Assembly: GCA_022842325.1 (NCBI GenBank)
Contig: JALHPU010000012.1
Span: 49,921-113,920, forward strand
Direction of reading: 5' to 3'
From: Sulfuritalea sp.
Lineage (GTDB): Bacteria > Pseudomonadota > Gammaproteobacteria > Burkholderiales > Rhodocyclaceae
Length of the DNA stretch: 64,000 nt
Both the position numbers and the translations under genes were made by a program. The stretch's first letter is position 1. Each line of letters opens with the position of its first letter. Shown here one piece after another: positions 26,610 through 35,921 of the stretch. The notes beneath the pieces were generated by a model. The model searched no databases and was not told where the DNA came from. It was given only the letters and a program-made list of their open reading frames with translations.

Positions 26610-28327
26610 CTGGCCTCCCGCAGGAAACGTTCCCCCGGATAGACAAACTCTGAACCCGTCAAAATCCCATCGCAAATCACGTCAAGCCCAGCGTCTTTTC
26701 CAGGAAGTAGATCCTCGAGGCTGTCGATACAGATTTCGTACGGTGCTCCCGAAGAACGGGGCTCCATGAAATGGATTGGAATGAATCTGCGAAAGAAAAA
26801 GTGAAAAGCGTACCTCTTGGCGCGCTCAACTGTTGCCGCATCAAGTCGTCCTTTCACGGGAAGGGTATCCAGAATATTGAAATAGCTTTGTGGCGAAGTG
26901 GCGTCCGACGTAAGGCCCTTGTTTCTAATCCATGCCTCACCGGCAACGACAACCGGAATTCCCATTGCGGTCAATTCGACGCCAGTCTTCGTGCCGTAGA
27001 TGATGACCGAGTTGCTATTTTCGCATAGAACATAGGTGCTAACTTGGCTTTCTGGAGGGATCACAAATACGTTCTTCGGCAATGTGGGAAACACTTTGGC
27101 GATTTCGCGGACTATAGGTTGCCGTGAAGGAATCGCCCCTCTCACTTCGGCGGGATGGATTCTAATTGCGAGTTGGAGTTCGGGGCGGTTGCTAAAGTAC
27201 GTGATCGTTTGCAGAAGCCAATCCAGCATGTCCGTAAACGCATTCGCCTTAAAGTGCAGTTGGGCATCCCAGAACACATTGGTTAGCAGGCTGACTGTCG
27301 GCTTGGAGAAATCAATTCCTGTTTCCTTTGTAATTTCAGCGGCATCGTGTTTGGGTTGGTCATGAAACCAAATCCAGTCGTTGCTCCCATACCATCGACT
27401 CTTCAGATAGGAAAGGATCTGCTGGTCCAAGTCATCGTTCCACGCAATGTCCTCCCAGGTTGAAACCGGCTCCCCAATCAAGGTGTGGTGATACGTCTCA
27501 TGATGCGAAAAAATGAAGCACTTTTTTCTATATGCAACCTGCCAATTCACAACCCCAATTCCATTTTTTCGTGCCACTTCTCCAATAATGCCCTGCGGAA
27601 CATAGATCCCATGATGGAAGACTGCGGCTTGCAGTGAGTATTTCGCCTGGATATTCTGCATTACCGTTTCAGTAATAAGAGCGGATTCCAAGTAGCGTCT
27701 CAAGACACTCTCAGCCTCTTGAGTATCCGGCAAATTGCCACAAGCGAAGAAACGCAATGATCCAGCCAAGGCATGTTCACCGATCGCAATATCATTCTTC
27801 CGGTAATTTGCTATCTCATTCATGTGAATATCATTTGCAAACTTTCGAATCTCCATGACTTCCTGAGGTTCAATGAATTCACTGTAATAGGATATTGGCA
27901 GCCCCGTTGTTTCATAGGCCGTCTTCCCTTTAGCAATGCACCCCGGGCAGACCTGTTTTTTGAGCTCGTAGTCAGCTATAACGCTGCTATCTTTCAGTTT
28001 TCCGAGATGGACATGCAAGCAGGCAGGCAATATCCCGTCACATAGCAGAAAGCGAACGTTCGCACCTCTCAATGTCAGAGCTACGCCAAGGAGGCTCTCA
28101 AGTACAGTTGCTGCCGACAATCCTCCCACACTCGTGGGAATTAATACCGTAGGCTTCTCACTTGCTCGCTCGAGACACTTCTGCCATTTTTCTGAATTCC
28201 GTAAATAGTGTCTCCACCCGAGGAAGGCACGATCGCTGGTTGCAGAAGACGACGATTCATCTGCTGCGATTGCGGCCTTTAGCGTGCGAGCGACGACGCC
28301 TACTATTCTTCTAAATTTTGTTTTCAC
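26606..28327 (-). CDS. large surface-carbohydrate biosynthesis protein, copy 2 (capsule-synthesis/GT-B-like)
   Basis: About 573 residues, a clear paralogue of the protein at 9407-11146, sharing FHHGIYVPQG, the SHxxTYHHTL segment, WIWFHDxP, TNVFWDAQLH, HPAEVRGAIPSRQPIV, IYGTKTGVELTAMGIPVVVAGEAWIRNKGLTxDATS and GILTGSEFVYPGERF. GTG 28327 preceded by GGGGAAG six bases away is the preferred start; an upstream TTG (28369) would overlap the Gmd-like gene by 59 bases. The N-terminal half has Cys residues (PACLH...QVCPGC) in similar places to copy 1. GT-B-like activity is inferred; no characterised homologue is recognised. Confidence 0.65.
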   Translation of the reverse strand: MKTKFRRIVGVVARTLKAAIAADESSSSATSDRAFLGWRHYLRNSEKWQKCLERASEKPTVLIPTSVGGLSAATVLESLLGVALTLRGANVRFLLCDGILPACLHVHLGKLKDSSVIADYELKKQVCPGCIAKGKTAYETTGLPISYYSEFIEPQEVMEIRKFANDIHMNEIANYRKNDIAIGEHALAGSLRFFACGNLPDTQEAESVLRRYLESALITETVMQNIQAKYSLQAAVFHHGIYVPQGIIGEVARKNGIGVVNWQVAYRKKCFIFSHHETYHHTLIGEPVSTWEDIAWNDDLDQQILSYLKSRWYGSNDWIWFHDQPKHDAAEITKETGIDFSKPTVSLLTNVFWDAQLHFKANAFTDMLDWLLQTITYFSNRPELQLAIRIHPAEVRGAIPSRQPIVREIAKVFPTLPKNVFVIPPESQVSTYVLCENSNSVIIYGTKTGVELTAMGIPVVVAGEAWIRNKGLTSDATSPQSYFNILDTLPVKGRLDAATVERAKRYAFHFFFRRFIPIHFMEPRSSGAPYEICIDSLEDLLPGKDAGLDVICDGILTGSEFVYPGERFLREAS

Positions 28328-29315
28328 ACGCAGCTTCCCCGTGATCTGGCGATTCTTGAGCCGCCGCAAGCATCATTCGCACAACGTCGGACATTTTGAA
28401 ACGAGCCCGCCAACCTAAACGCTCGGCGGCATATGTCGGATCCGAGCGGCTTATTCGTATATCGGTTGGCCGAGACAAGCTATCGACGTCGGATGTAACG
28501 TGGTCACGCCAGTCCAATCCCATTGACGTAAAGGCCTCCGCTACAAAATCCCTGAGGCTATTTGTTTGTCCCGTAGCAACAACAAAGTCTTCAGGGACCG
28601 TTTGCTGGAGCATTTTCCACATTGCTTCAACATACTCGGGGGCCCATCCCCAATCTCGCTCGACATCGAGATTCCCCAAAATTAGTCCTTCATCGCTTCC
28701 TCGAGAAATTCTAATGGCCGCGCGAATAATTTTTTGGGTAACGAATCGTTCTTGGCGCAATGGGGATTCATGATTGAAGAGGATGCCGCTACAGGCATGC
28801 AGGCCATACGCCTCCCTATAATTTGCCACCTGCCAGAATGCGGCTGCCTTCGCTACGGCGTAAGGACTTCTTGGGTGAAATGGCGTCTTTTCACTAGCCG
28901 CCGCATCGTCCGTATTGCCGTAACATTCGCTTGAGCAGGCGCTATAAACACGCACCGAACGGCCCGCGAACCGAATCGCCTCCAAGAGATTGAGCGTTCC
29001 TACGCTGATGCTCTCTAGTGTCTCCGCAGGCTGCTCAAATGAGAGGCTAACGGAGCTTTGCCCAGCCAAGTGATAAATTTCATCCGGATTAACCTTGGTA
29101 ATCACCGAAAGAACGCTGCGAAAGTCCCGTAGCGCCATCGAGTCCACGCTTACTTTCTCTCTAATTCCCAATAGGTCTAGGTTCCGATAACCTGCCGCCT
29201 GGGCGTCTCGCGAGGTTCCTATGACGGTGTATCCCTTGCCAAGAAGGAAGCGCGCCAAATAAGCACCATCTTGACCCGTAACTCCGGTAATCAGGGCTAC
29301 TTTGCTCATCGGCAT
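28311..29315 (-). CDS. GDP-mannose 4,6-dehydratase-family paralogue (GDP-sugar SDR)
   Basis: About 334 residues from ATG 29315 (ATG 29309 is an alternative). [24 protein letters not shown] is the Gmd-type cofactor site; YSACSSECYGN carries the Ser-Ser-Glu of the active site and SPYAVAKAAAFWQ the YxxxK. GNLDVERDWGWAPEYVEAMW is a Gmd hallmark. It is much less similar to the two gmd genes at 29324 and 38789 than those are to each other. It may be a divergent dehydratase or a GDP-4-keto-6-deoxymannose reductase (RMD-like) making GDP-D-rhamnose; the sequence alone does not decide. It directly follows gmd copy 1 (8-base gap). Confidence 0.72.
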   Translation of the reverse strand: MPMSKVALITGVTGQDGAYLARFLLGKGYTVIGTSRDAQAAGYRNLDLLGIREKVSVDSMALRDFRSVLSVITKVNPDEIYHLAGQSSVSLSFEQPAETLESISVGTLNLLEAIRFAGRSVRVYSACSSECYGNTDDAAASEKTPFHPRSPYAVAKAAAFWQVANYREAYGLHACSGILFNHESPLRQERFVTQKIIRAAIRISRGSDEGLILGNLDVERDWGWAPEYVEAMWKMLQQTVPEDFVVATGQTNSLRDFVAEAFTSMGLDWRDHVTSDVDSLSRPTDIRISRSDPTYAAERLGWRARFKMSDVVRMMLAAAQESPDHGEAACENKI

Positions 29316-29323
29316 GAGATCGC

Positions 29324-30406
29324 TTACTCGTGACGATCCATGGTCTTGTAGCCATGTTTCTTGATCAATTCGTCGCGCTCGGCCGCCTTGAGGTCCTCGC
29401 GCACCATTTCGGCGACCAGTTCGGCGAAGCTGATTCTTGGCGTCCATCCCAGTTTTTCACGTGCCTTGGTGGCGTCGCCCAGCAGGGTTTCGACTTCCGT
29501 CGGCCGGAAGTAGCGCGGATCGACCTGAACGATGCATTTTCCCTGGGCATCGTAGCCTTTTTCGTCCACGCCCGTGCCGCGCCACGTAACGGCAATGCCG
29601 ATTTCCGTGGCTGCCGCATTAACGAAATCGCGCACGCTGTACTGCACGCCGGTGGCGATGACGAAATCCTCGGGCTTCTCCTGCTGCAGCATCAGCCATT
29701 GCATTTCGATGTAGTCGCGAGCATGACCCCAGTCGCGCTTCGAATCCAGGTTGCCGAGGAACAGGCAATCCTGCAGGCCGAGCTTGATGCGCGCCAGGGC
29801 CCGGGTGATCTTGCGCGTGACGAAGGTTTCGCCGCGGATGGGGCTTTCGTGGTTGAACAGGATGCCGTTGCAGGCATACATGCCGTAGGCCTCGCGGTAG
29901 TTCACCGTGATCCAGTAGGCGTAAAGCTTGGCCACCGCGTAGGGGCTGCGCGGATAGAAGGGCGTGGTTTCCTTCTGCGGAATTTCCTGCACCAGGCCGA
30001 ACAGCTCCGAGGTGCTGGCCTGGTAGAAGCGGGTCTTCTTTTCCATGCCGAGGATGCGCATGGCTTCGAGGATGCGCAGTGCGCCCAGCGCATCGGAGTT
30101 GGCGGTGTACTCGGGCTCTTCGAAGCTCACCGCGACATGGCTCTGCGCCGCGAGGTTGTAGATTTCGTCCGGCTGTACCTGCTGGATGATGCGCACCAGG
30201 CTCGAACTGTCGGTCATGTCGCCGTGATGCAGGGCGAAACGCCGGTTCTCGACATGCGGATCCTGGTACAGATGGTCGATCCGGTCGGTATTGAACAATG
30301 ATGTCCGACGCTTGATGCCGTGCACCTCGTAGCCCTTGTCGAGCAGAAACTCGGCGAGATAGGCGCCGTCCTGGCCTGTGACGCCGGTGATGAGTGCTTT
30401 CTTCAA
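29324..30406 (-). CDS. gmd: GDP-mannose 4,6-dehydratase, copy 1
   Basis: A 360-residue SDR converting GDP-D-mannose to GDP-4-keto-6-deoxy-D-mannose, precursor of GDP-L-fucose, GDP-rhamnose or GDP-perosamine. [31 protein letters not shown] is the Gmd cofactor site, STSELFG the catalytic Thr/Glu and [10 protein letters not shown] the YxxxK, and [20 protein letters not shown] the family hallmark. The start codon is TTG 30406 (the second copy uses ATG). It is about 97% identical at DNA level to copy 2 at 38789-39877 outside one diverged patch, with a 536-bp block that appears identical. Confidence 0.95.
   Translation of the reverse strand: MKKALITGVTGQDGAYLAEFLLDKGYEVHGIKRRTSLFNTDRIDHLYQDPHVENRRFALHHGDMTDSSSLVRIIQQVQPDEIYNLAAQSHVAVSFEEPEYTANSDALGALRILEAMRILGMEKKTRFYQASTSELFGLVQEIPQKETTPFYPRSPYAVAKLYAYWITVNYREAYGMYACNGILFNHESPIRGETFVTRKITRALARIKLGLQDCLFLGNLDSKRDWGHARDYIEMQWLMLQQEKPEDFVIATGVQYSVRDFVNAAATEIGIAVTWRGTGVDEKGYDAQGKCIVQVDPRYFRPTEVETLLGDATKAREKLGWTPRISFAELVAEMVREDLKAAERDELIKKHGYKTMDRHE
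29326..30398. repeat. 1073-bp direct repeat, copy 1 (gmd)
   Basis: Matches 38791-39863 in the same orientation with constant offset 9465 and no net insertion or deletion. By eye, 29670-30205 is identical to 39135-39670, while 29592-29628 has roughly fifteen differences and 30206-30398 scattered ones. A direct repeat this long could recombine and excise the 9.5-kb segment between the copies. Confidence 0.85.
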
Positions 30407-30432
30407 AATTTGTGGCCTTTGTATAACTATGA

Positions 30433-32343
30433 TCAGAAGCGGGCGGCAATCGCCCGGAGAACTGATTGGGTATCAAGCGCGCAGGCGCCGAGAACCTCTG
30501 GATTGGTCCCGCTTGGGGGGATATCGTCAACGCCCAGACACGTAACCACTGGTCTTCGGTCACTCCATTGAGCGACTGTCCGCGCAACAAGATCACCTTG
30601 CCCGCCCGTTACATAATGATTGCCCAAGCAATAGACTTGGCGACAGTCACCGATCGCTTGTTGCAACCAGCCTGCATCTACCTGATTCAGCCATGGCAAA
30701 TTGACGACCTTGATGCTTCGCTGGTGGGATTGCTCGAGAGCCTCAGCTACCTCAATGGCAGTACTAAGCATGACCGGGCCGGCTGCAATGATCAATGCAT
30801 CTGATCCGTCCCGCAGGGTAAGGCCCCGCCCAAACGCAGGGCGGTAATCACTTGGCAGTTGATAGGGTATCGACCAGGGCAGCGACACCAGCCGGAGATA
30901 GCAACTTCCAGGCGCTTCGTCGACGCACCAATTGAGAAGCAAACCGACCTCCGCTTCGCAACATGGCTCGACCAAAGTCATGCCTGGAATTGCCGCCAGA
31001 GTTGAAATGTCTCGTACCGCTTGGTGCGAGTGGCCGGGCCCTCCGGGAAGCACGCCGGCGAGGGAGCCGACATAGATGATTTTGGTTTTCTCGGTCGCGT
31101 TGTTGTAAATCTGTTCGTTGGGGCGGGCTGAAAGAAAACAGGCGAAAGAATGCACAATTGGTAGAAGGCCATTCAAGGCCATGCCGCCCGCAACCGAGAC
31201 CATATCCTGCTCGGCGATGCCACACTCGAAAAAGCGATCCGGGAATTTTTCGCGGAAGGGGATAAGCCCGGTGTCCAGAATCAAATCAGCATCAAGGGCA
31301 ACCAGATTCGGGTGATTTTTCGCCTGCGCGAGCAGCGCTTGGGTATAGGCTGGAATCAACCGTTGTGCGGTCGCTGGCGGTGGCGCCGTCGCTTCGCGCT
31401 CGATCGTTTCGAACGTAAGAGCGGTCGCCCCGGCACCGGCTATTTGTTGCCGCAGGCGATCCACGATCTCCTGCGCCGCCAGCCGATAGGAACTGGCATC
31501 GGGGGCGCCGCTATGGAAACGGTACATGGCGACGTCCGAATCCAGCGAGGTGTGTTCCATGAATGACACGCCCTTGCCTTTAATGGTGTCGGCGATGATG
31601 ATTTTCGGTCGAATCTCATCGTGCAACGAAGCCAGCGTAGCGGCAAGCGCACCAATGTCATTGCCGTCGCAGCGCTCCACGCGCCAACCGAAGGTGCGCA
31701 GTTTAGCCGCCAAGTCACCGAGGTCGGAGACGTTCTTTACAAAGGTATCGGACTGAAGCTTGTTGTGATCAATGATCACCGTGATTTCGTTCAGGCCAAA
31801 ATTGACTGCAGAAACCAGGGACTCCCAAAACTGCCCCTCCTGCAACTCACCGTCTCCGGTCAACACGAATACACGACCCGACCGTTTGCACAGTCGATTG
31901 GCCAGAATCATGCCCTTGGCCTTGGAAACACCCATGCCCAGCGAACCGGTGTTGGTGACGATGCATGGAGTCCCTATATCCGGATGACCCGGCAGACCGT
32001 CAATCTTTCGCAGCTTGTGAATCAGGTCAATATCAAGTTTCCCCATCCCGATCAAAGAGGAGTAATAACCCGGGGCATCATGGCCTTTGGAGCTGAAAAA
32101 GATGTCCTCCGGCCGCATTTCCTCTAACAATAGCCAACTGAGAATATCGAGACTGCTGAAGCTGCTGCCGATATGCCCGGAGCCGGCGCGCGCGATCATG
32201 TACAGCGCATTCAGTCGGCACATGTCGGCAAAGATGCTGGCCCGCTGCTCACGGGGTAGGTCCAATGCGCGAATGCGCTGGAACTCAGCATACGGAATAT
32301 AGTAAAGAGTGCCTTCTACGGCCTGTCCGACTTGATCGCCCAC
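30433..32343 (-). CDS. transketolase (full-length, within an ulosonic-acid module)
   Basis: A 636-residue enzyme with both halves: the thiamine-diphosphate domain ([50 protein letters not shown]...VIIDHNK, GDG at 163-165) and the pyrimidine-binding domain with [19 protein letters not shown], whose Glu activates the cofactor. It differs from the usual ~660-residue TktA and is closer to clusters where transketolase-like subunits join biosynthetic loci. It transfers two-carbon units between ketoses and aldoses. In front of a NeuB-like synthase and CMP-transferase it probably prepares an unusual aldose acceptor. GTG 32343 is preceded by ACGGAG. Confidence 0.85.
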   Translation of the reverse strand: MGDQVGQAVEGTLYYIPYAEFQRIRALDLPREQRASIFADMCRLNALYMIARAGSGHIGSSFSSLDILSWLLLEEMRPEDIFFSSKGHDAPGYYSSLIGMGKLDIDLIHKLRKIDGLPGHPDIGTPCIVTNTGSLGMGVSKAKGMILANRLCKRSGRVFVLTGDGELQEGQFWESLVSAVNFGLNEITVIIDHNKLQSDTFVKNVSDLGDLAAKLRTFGWRVERCDGNDIGALAATLASLHDEIRPKIIIADTIKGKGVSFMEHTSLDSDVAMYRFHSGAPDASSYRLAAQEIVDRLRQQIAGAGATALTFETIEREATAPPPATAQRLIPAYTQALLAQAKNHPNLVALDADLILDTGLIPFREKFPDRFFECGIAEQDMVSVAGGMALNGLLPIVHSFACFLSARPNEQIYNNATEKTKIIYVGSLAGVLPGGPGHSHQAVRDISTLAAIPGMTLVEPCCEAEVGLLLNWCVDEAPGSCYLRLVSLPWSIPYQLPSDYRPAFGRGLTLRDGSDALIIAAGPVMLSTAIEVAEALEQSHQRSIKVVNLPWLNQVDAGWLQQAIGDCRQVYCLGNHYVTGGQGDLVARTVAQWSDRRPVVTCLGVDDIPPSGTNPEVLGACALDTQSVLRAIAARF

Positions 32344-32355
32344 GTTTGGCTCCGT

Positions 32356-33120
32356 TTATTCTGCGAATTTGTAAGGTTGAATCGAAATGGCCGGCAGTTT
32401 GGCAGACTGCGTATTCAGCAGTCGCTCGGCCATCCACCAGTCTTCCGGGTCATTGATATCGAAACCGTCATAGCCCTCACTGACAAAGGGGATAATGGCT
32501 TCTCCGGCGATGCTACCCTGTTCGAGTGCAACTCGTGTCCAGGCAATTTCCAAACTGGCATCCTGCGCATACACTTCCGGCAACGCGGCGTACTGACTAC
32601 TGTGCCATGGTGTTGTGCCGATGCTGTAGGGCAGCAGGGGAAGCATGCGTTTGCCGCGGATAACCCACATCTTGCCAGGATGTTGTTTGCATCTTTCGAT
32701 GGCGCGCAGTGAATCAGCGCGAGGCTCGTCCATGAACATGGACCATGCACGTCGGATGGTTTCGGGTTGCCGGAACGGACTGGTGGGACGCAGGATGCTG
32801 AAAGCTTCGAACTCCCGTCCTACCGCCTTGAGCGTGTTCAGCATCCAGACCACCCATTCGATATCGGGAGACTTGTCACCAGATATTTCCACCGATCGCA
32901 GGAAGGGAACTTCGGCACCATAGTGACGCGCGACATCAGCATAGGCTTCACTATCTGTTGCACAAATTATGGCGTCGAAGACACCGCTGTCGACAGCCGC
33001 GCGGACTGTGTAGGCCAGCATGGGATGGCCATCCAAGGTCCGGATATTCTTGTTCGGAACTCGCTTTGATCCAGAGCGGGCCGGAATGAATGCAACGGTA
33101 TGCGGCTTCGAAGATGTCAT
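32356..33120 (-). CDS. CMP-ulosonic-acid synthetase (acylneuraminate cytidylyltransferase family)
   Basis: A 254-residue cytidylyltransferase. VAFIPARSGSKRVPNKNI (residues 9-26) is the CTP-binding P-loop of NeuA/KdsB-type enzymes, followed by LDGHPMLAYTVRAA and later RPTSPFR. It would activate the ulosonic acid made by the NeuB-like enzyme to the CMP-linked donor. The true start is ATG 33120: the frame is open further upstream, but ATG 33120 overlaps the aldehyde dehydrogenase stop as ATGA. The stop lies 12 bases before the transketolase start. Confidence 0.9.
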   Translation of the reverse strand: MTSSKPHTVAFIPARSGSKRVPNKNIRTLDGHPMLAYTVRAAVDSGVFDAIICATDSEAYADVARHYGAEVPFLRSVEISGDKSPDIEWVVWMLNTLKAVGREFEAFSILRPTSPFRQPETIRRAWSMFMDEPRADSLRAIERCKQHPGKMWVIRGKRMLPLLPYSIGTTPWHSSQYAALPEVYAQDASLEIAWTRVALEQGSIAGEAIIPFVSEGYDGFDINDPEDWWMAERLLNTQSAKLPAISIQPYKFAE

Positions 33121-34580
33121 AGCTGCTGCGGACGGACCAGGAAAGAGATGTTCTTGAGCTCGGAGTACACATCGAGTGCCTCGAGACCCGGCTCGCGTGT
33201 GCCATTGCCAGAGGCGCCGAAACCGCCGAAGGGCATATGTGGTTCGCTGCCGTAGGTTCCCATGTTCACGTTGGCAACACCTGCCTTGACACGCTGTGCA
33301 AACCACATGGCGCGATCAACACTGCGAGTGTGAATGGACGCGGTCAAACCGTATTCAGTCGCGTTGGCCTGCTGTAGGGCTTCGGCTAGATCATCAACAA
33401 TGTGCAGGGTAACTACGGGACCAAAGACTTCCCTGCAACTTAGATCCGCACTTGCGACAAGGCCTTCGATTACCGTCGGCTGGATGTAATACCCACTTGC
33501 CAGATCCGGGTCTGAAGGTGCGCTGCCGCCACAGAGAATGCGCCCACCCTGACGTTTCGCCGTTTCAATCGCAGCGAGGATCGACTGATGCTGGCGCCTG
33601 TTGATCACCGGGCCGAGATCGCAGCCGGCACTAACCCCCAATTTCAGGGCTTGAGCTTTCGTTATCAATTTGGCCCGAAATTCTTCATACACCGGCCTGA
33701 ACACGATAATGCGGCTGCCCGCCGCGCATCGCTGGCCAGCATTACTGAATGCGGAAAGCGTGGCCCAATGCACTGCCTGATCGAGGTCGGCGTCGTCGCA
33801 AACCACCAGGGGGTTTTTCCCGCCCAGTTCGAGAGAGACACGGGCCAAGCGCTTTCCCGCGGTTTCGGCAATCCACCGACCAACGCCGGTGGACCCGGTG
33901 AAACTGATGACGCCGACACGGTCATCCGTGACCAGGGCGGAACCAGCCGGCTGGCCGCGTCCCTGGATTACGTTGAACACACCGTCCGGCAGGCCCGCTT
34001 CTTTGGTCAATTGAGCAAACAGCAGGGCAATCCGCGGCGAATCTTCTGACGCCTTGAGTACCACAGTGTTCCCGCAGATCAGGGCTGGGAAGGTTTTCCA
34101 GGCAATATTGGCAATGGGCGTATTGGCGGGAACGATCAATCCGGCGACGCCCCGCGGCTGGCGTACCGTATGGCTGTACTTTCCCGGTGTGCCGGAGGTA
34201 AGCGAACGTCCATGAAGTCGCATGCCTTCACTGGCAAAGTATTCTGCCTGGAGAATTGCGCCACCCACTTCTCCCTTGGCATCTTGCGGTGGTTTGCCTG
34301 TTTCAATGGCGATGCAGTCAGCCAACTCGTCGGCACGCCGCTTCATGGCGGCAACAATATCCGCCAGAATCTGCCCACGTCTTACCGGGGTAAGTTCGGA
34401 CCATGCGGGGAAAGATTCTGCAGCAGCGGAGACGGCGCCGCTTGTGTCCGCCGCTGACGAGTCAGCCAGCCGGCATAGCAGTTCACCATTGTGCGGATTG
34501 AATTTGTCCAGCCAACTATCAATCTCCGGTGCGATTTCGCGTCCGTTGATCCAATTTGGTATGCAAGCGGTGTTGTTCAT
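33117..34580 (-). CDS. NAD(P)-dependent aldehyde dehydrogenase
   Basis: A 487-residue ALDH-family protein with the expected length. LELGGKNPLVVCDDADL carries the catalytic Glu (about residue 251) and SNAGQRCAAGSR the nucleophile Cys (about 285); FTGSTGVGRWIA is the nucleotide-binding segment. ALDHs oxidise aldehydes to acids. In this module it could generate a carboxylate on the sugar or its precursor; no reported sialic, Kdo or legionaminic pathway that I know uses one at this point. Start is ATG 34580 or TTG 34589 (TTGA overlap with the SDR stop); both possible. Confidence 0.88.
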   Translation of the reverse strand: MNNTACIPNWINGREIAPEIDSWLDKFNPHNGELLCRLADSSAADTSGAVSAAAESFPAWSELTPVRRGQILADIVAAMKRRADELADCIAIETGKPPQDAKGEVGGAILQAEYFASEGMRLHGRSLTSGTPGKYSHTVRQPRGVAGLIVPANTPIANIAWKTFPALICGNTVVLKASEDSPRIALLFAQLTKEAGLPDGVFNVIQGRGQPAGSALVTDDRVGVISFTGSTGVGRWIAETAGKRLARVSLELGGKNPLVVCDDADLDQAVHWATLSAFSNAGQRCAAGSRIIVFRPVYEEFRAKLITKAQALKLGVSAGCDLGPVINRRQHQSILAAIETAKRQGGRILCGGSAPSDPDLASGYYIQPTVIEGLVASADLSCREVFGPVVTLHIVDDLAEALQQANATEYGLTASIHTRSVDRAMWFAQRVKAGVANVNMGTYGSEPHMPFGGFGASGNGTREPGLEALDVYSELKNISFLVRPQQL

Positions 34581-34585
34581 CGTGG

Positions 34586-35398
34586 TCAAATCGCGGTCCA
34601 GCCACCATCAATAACGAGATTTGCGCCCGTCATATAGCCCGAGGCAGAACTGGCAAGAAAGAGCACCGAGCCGTTGTACTCGTCTACGCTGGCCATCCGT
34701 CCCACAGGGATACGGCCGCAATAGGCATCCAGAAATGCTTGTTCCTGATTGTTGAAGACCCCGGCGATGGTCAGTGAATTTACCCGAACACCCTTTTTAG
34801 CCCAATATACGGCGAGGTAGCGCGTTAGGTTGAGAATGCCCGACTTTGACGCAGAGTACGCTACGGGTTTGTAGAAAGTCTCGCCGCGTTGCCGACGATA
34901 CTCATACAGGTTCTGGTCGGGCGATACAACCCCATATATGGAAGCGACATTTATGATCGACCCCTTACCTGCGTTTGCCATGGCTGCGCCAAAGACCTGA
35001 CAGCAGAGATAGACACCCTTGAGGTTTACGTCGATCACTTTGTCCCATGATGCTTCGGGGTAGTCTTCGAATGGACCGTTCTCCTCAGGTGGTGCAGATG
35101 GCGGAGAGTCGATGGCGGCGTTGTTTATCAATACCGTCGGCGCGCCAAACTTGCTGGTTACGACGTTCAAAGCTTGCTGGAGTGAGGCTTTTTGGGTGAC
35201 ATCGGACGCACAGAACAAGTAGTTGTCCGGATACTTCGCCTGCAGTGCGTCACTTCCTGCCGAGGGGCGAACATCCAGACCAACCACGCGAGCGCCACGT
35301 TGCAAGAATGCGCTTGCGTACTCACCGCCAAGTTGACCGGATGCCCCGGTAATCAGCACAGTCTCGTTTCCTACATCAAAGAGTTGATCAGGTAACAT
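34586..35398 (-). CDS. short-chain dehydrogenase/reductase
   Basis: About 270 residues, classical SDR: VLITGASGQLGGEYASAFLQRG (TGxxxGxG cofactor site), LINNAAIDSP (NNAG-like), INVASIYGVVSPDQNLYEYRRQRGETFYKPVAYSASKSGILNLTRYLA with the catalytic Ser-Tyr-Lys (YSASK). ATG 35398 has GGGA five bases before it and is preferred; TTG 35416 would overlap the HAD stop. It likely reduces or oxidises a hydroxyl/keto group of the sugar made by this module. Reaction undetermined. Confidence 0.87.
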   Translation of the reverse strand: MLPDQLFDVGNETVLITGASGQLGGEYASAFLQRGARVVGLDVRPSAGSDALQAKYPDNYLFCASDVTQKASLQQALNVVTSKFGAPTVLINNAAIDSPPSAPPEENGPFEDYPEASWDKVIDVNLKGVYLCCQVFGAAMANAGKGSIINVASIYGVVSPDQNLYEYRRQRGETFYKPVAYSASKSGILNLTRYLAVYWAKKGVRVNSLTIAGVFNNQEQAFLDAYCGRIPVGRMASVDEYNGSVLFLASSASGYMTGANLVIDGGWTAI

Positions 35399-35412
35399 GG
35401 GTTCCCAGTATG

Positions 35413-35904
35413 TCAAAAGCCTTGTTTGGCTTGAAAGATCAGATCACACACTTCACGCACAGCGCCGAATCCACCCCGTTTTTTGGTGCGGTACAGTACA
35501 TGGGGATGAGTCTCCGGATAGGCGTCGGCGACAGCCACAGGTATGCCGACTACATTGAAGGCGGGGATATCGTTGATATCGTTACCGACAAACATGGTTT
35601 GCGCTGGCGCGACTCCCAATTCCTTACAGATCTCGAGAATTGCCGCTGCCTTATCCTCGACCGCCTGCTTGCATGGTAGCTTGAGCTTCTGCGCGCGGGC
35701 CGTGACTACCGGATTGGCTTCTGTCGAAATAATGACGGCCTGAACACCTACGCTTCGCAGACGAGCCAAGCCGAGACCGTCACTACGCCAACACCGAACC
35801 GACTCAACGCCGTCCTGGGTCACGAATACTGTATTGTCGGTAAAGACCCCGTCAAAATCGAAGGCAATCAGTTTGACCGACGCTAGAACTTCCTGGCTAA
35901 GCAT
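35413..35904 (-). CDS. HAD-superfamily phosphatase (KdsC-like)
   Basis: A 163-residue HAD phosphatase of the KdsC/YrbI type (Kdo-8-phosphate phosphatase). DFDGVFTDN has nucleophile Asp16 and acid/base Asp18; VIISTEANPVV is motif II, and GNDINDIPA is motif IV. It would hydrolyse the phosphate from the ulosonic-acid phosphate formed by the synthase, implying that the aldose acceptor was phosphorylated. It lies between the NeuB-like and SDR genes in the same transcriptional direction, with small gaps. Confidence 0.9.
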   Translation of the reverse strand: MLSQEVLASVKLIAFDFDGVFTDNTVFVTQDGVESVRCWRSDGLGLARLRSVGVQAVIISTEANPVVTARAQKLKLPCKQAVEDKAAAILEICKELGVAPAQTMFVGNDINDIPAFNVVGIPVAVADAYPETHPHVLYRTKKRGGFGAVREVCDLIFQAKQGF

Positions 35905-35921
35905 TGCTTTCTATTCTCTGC

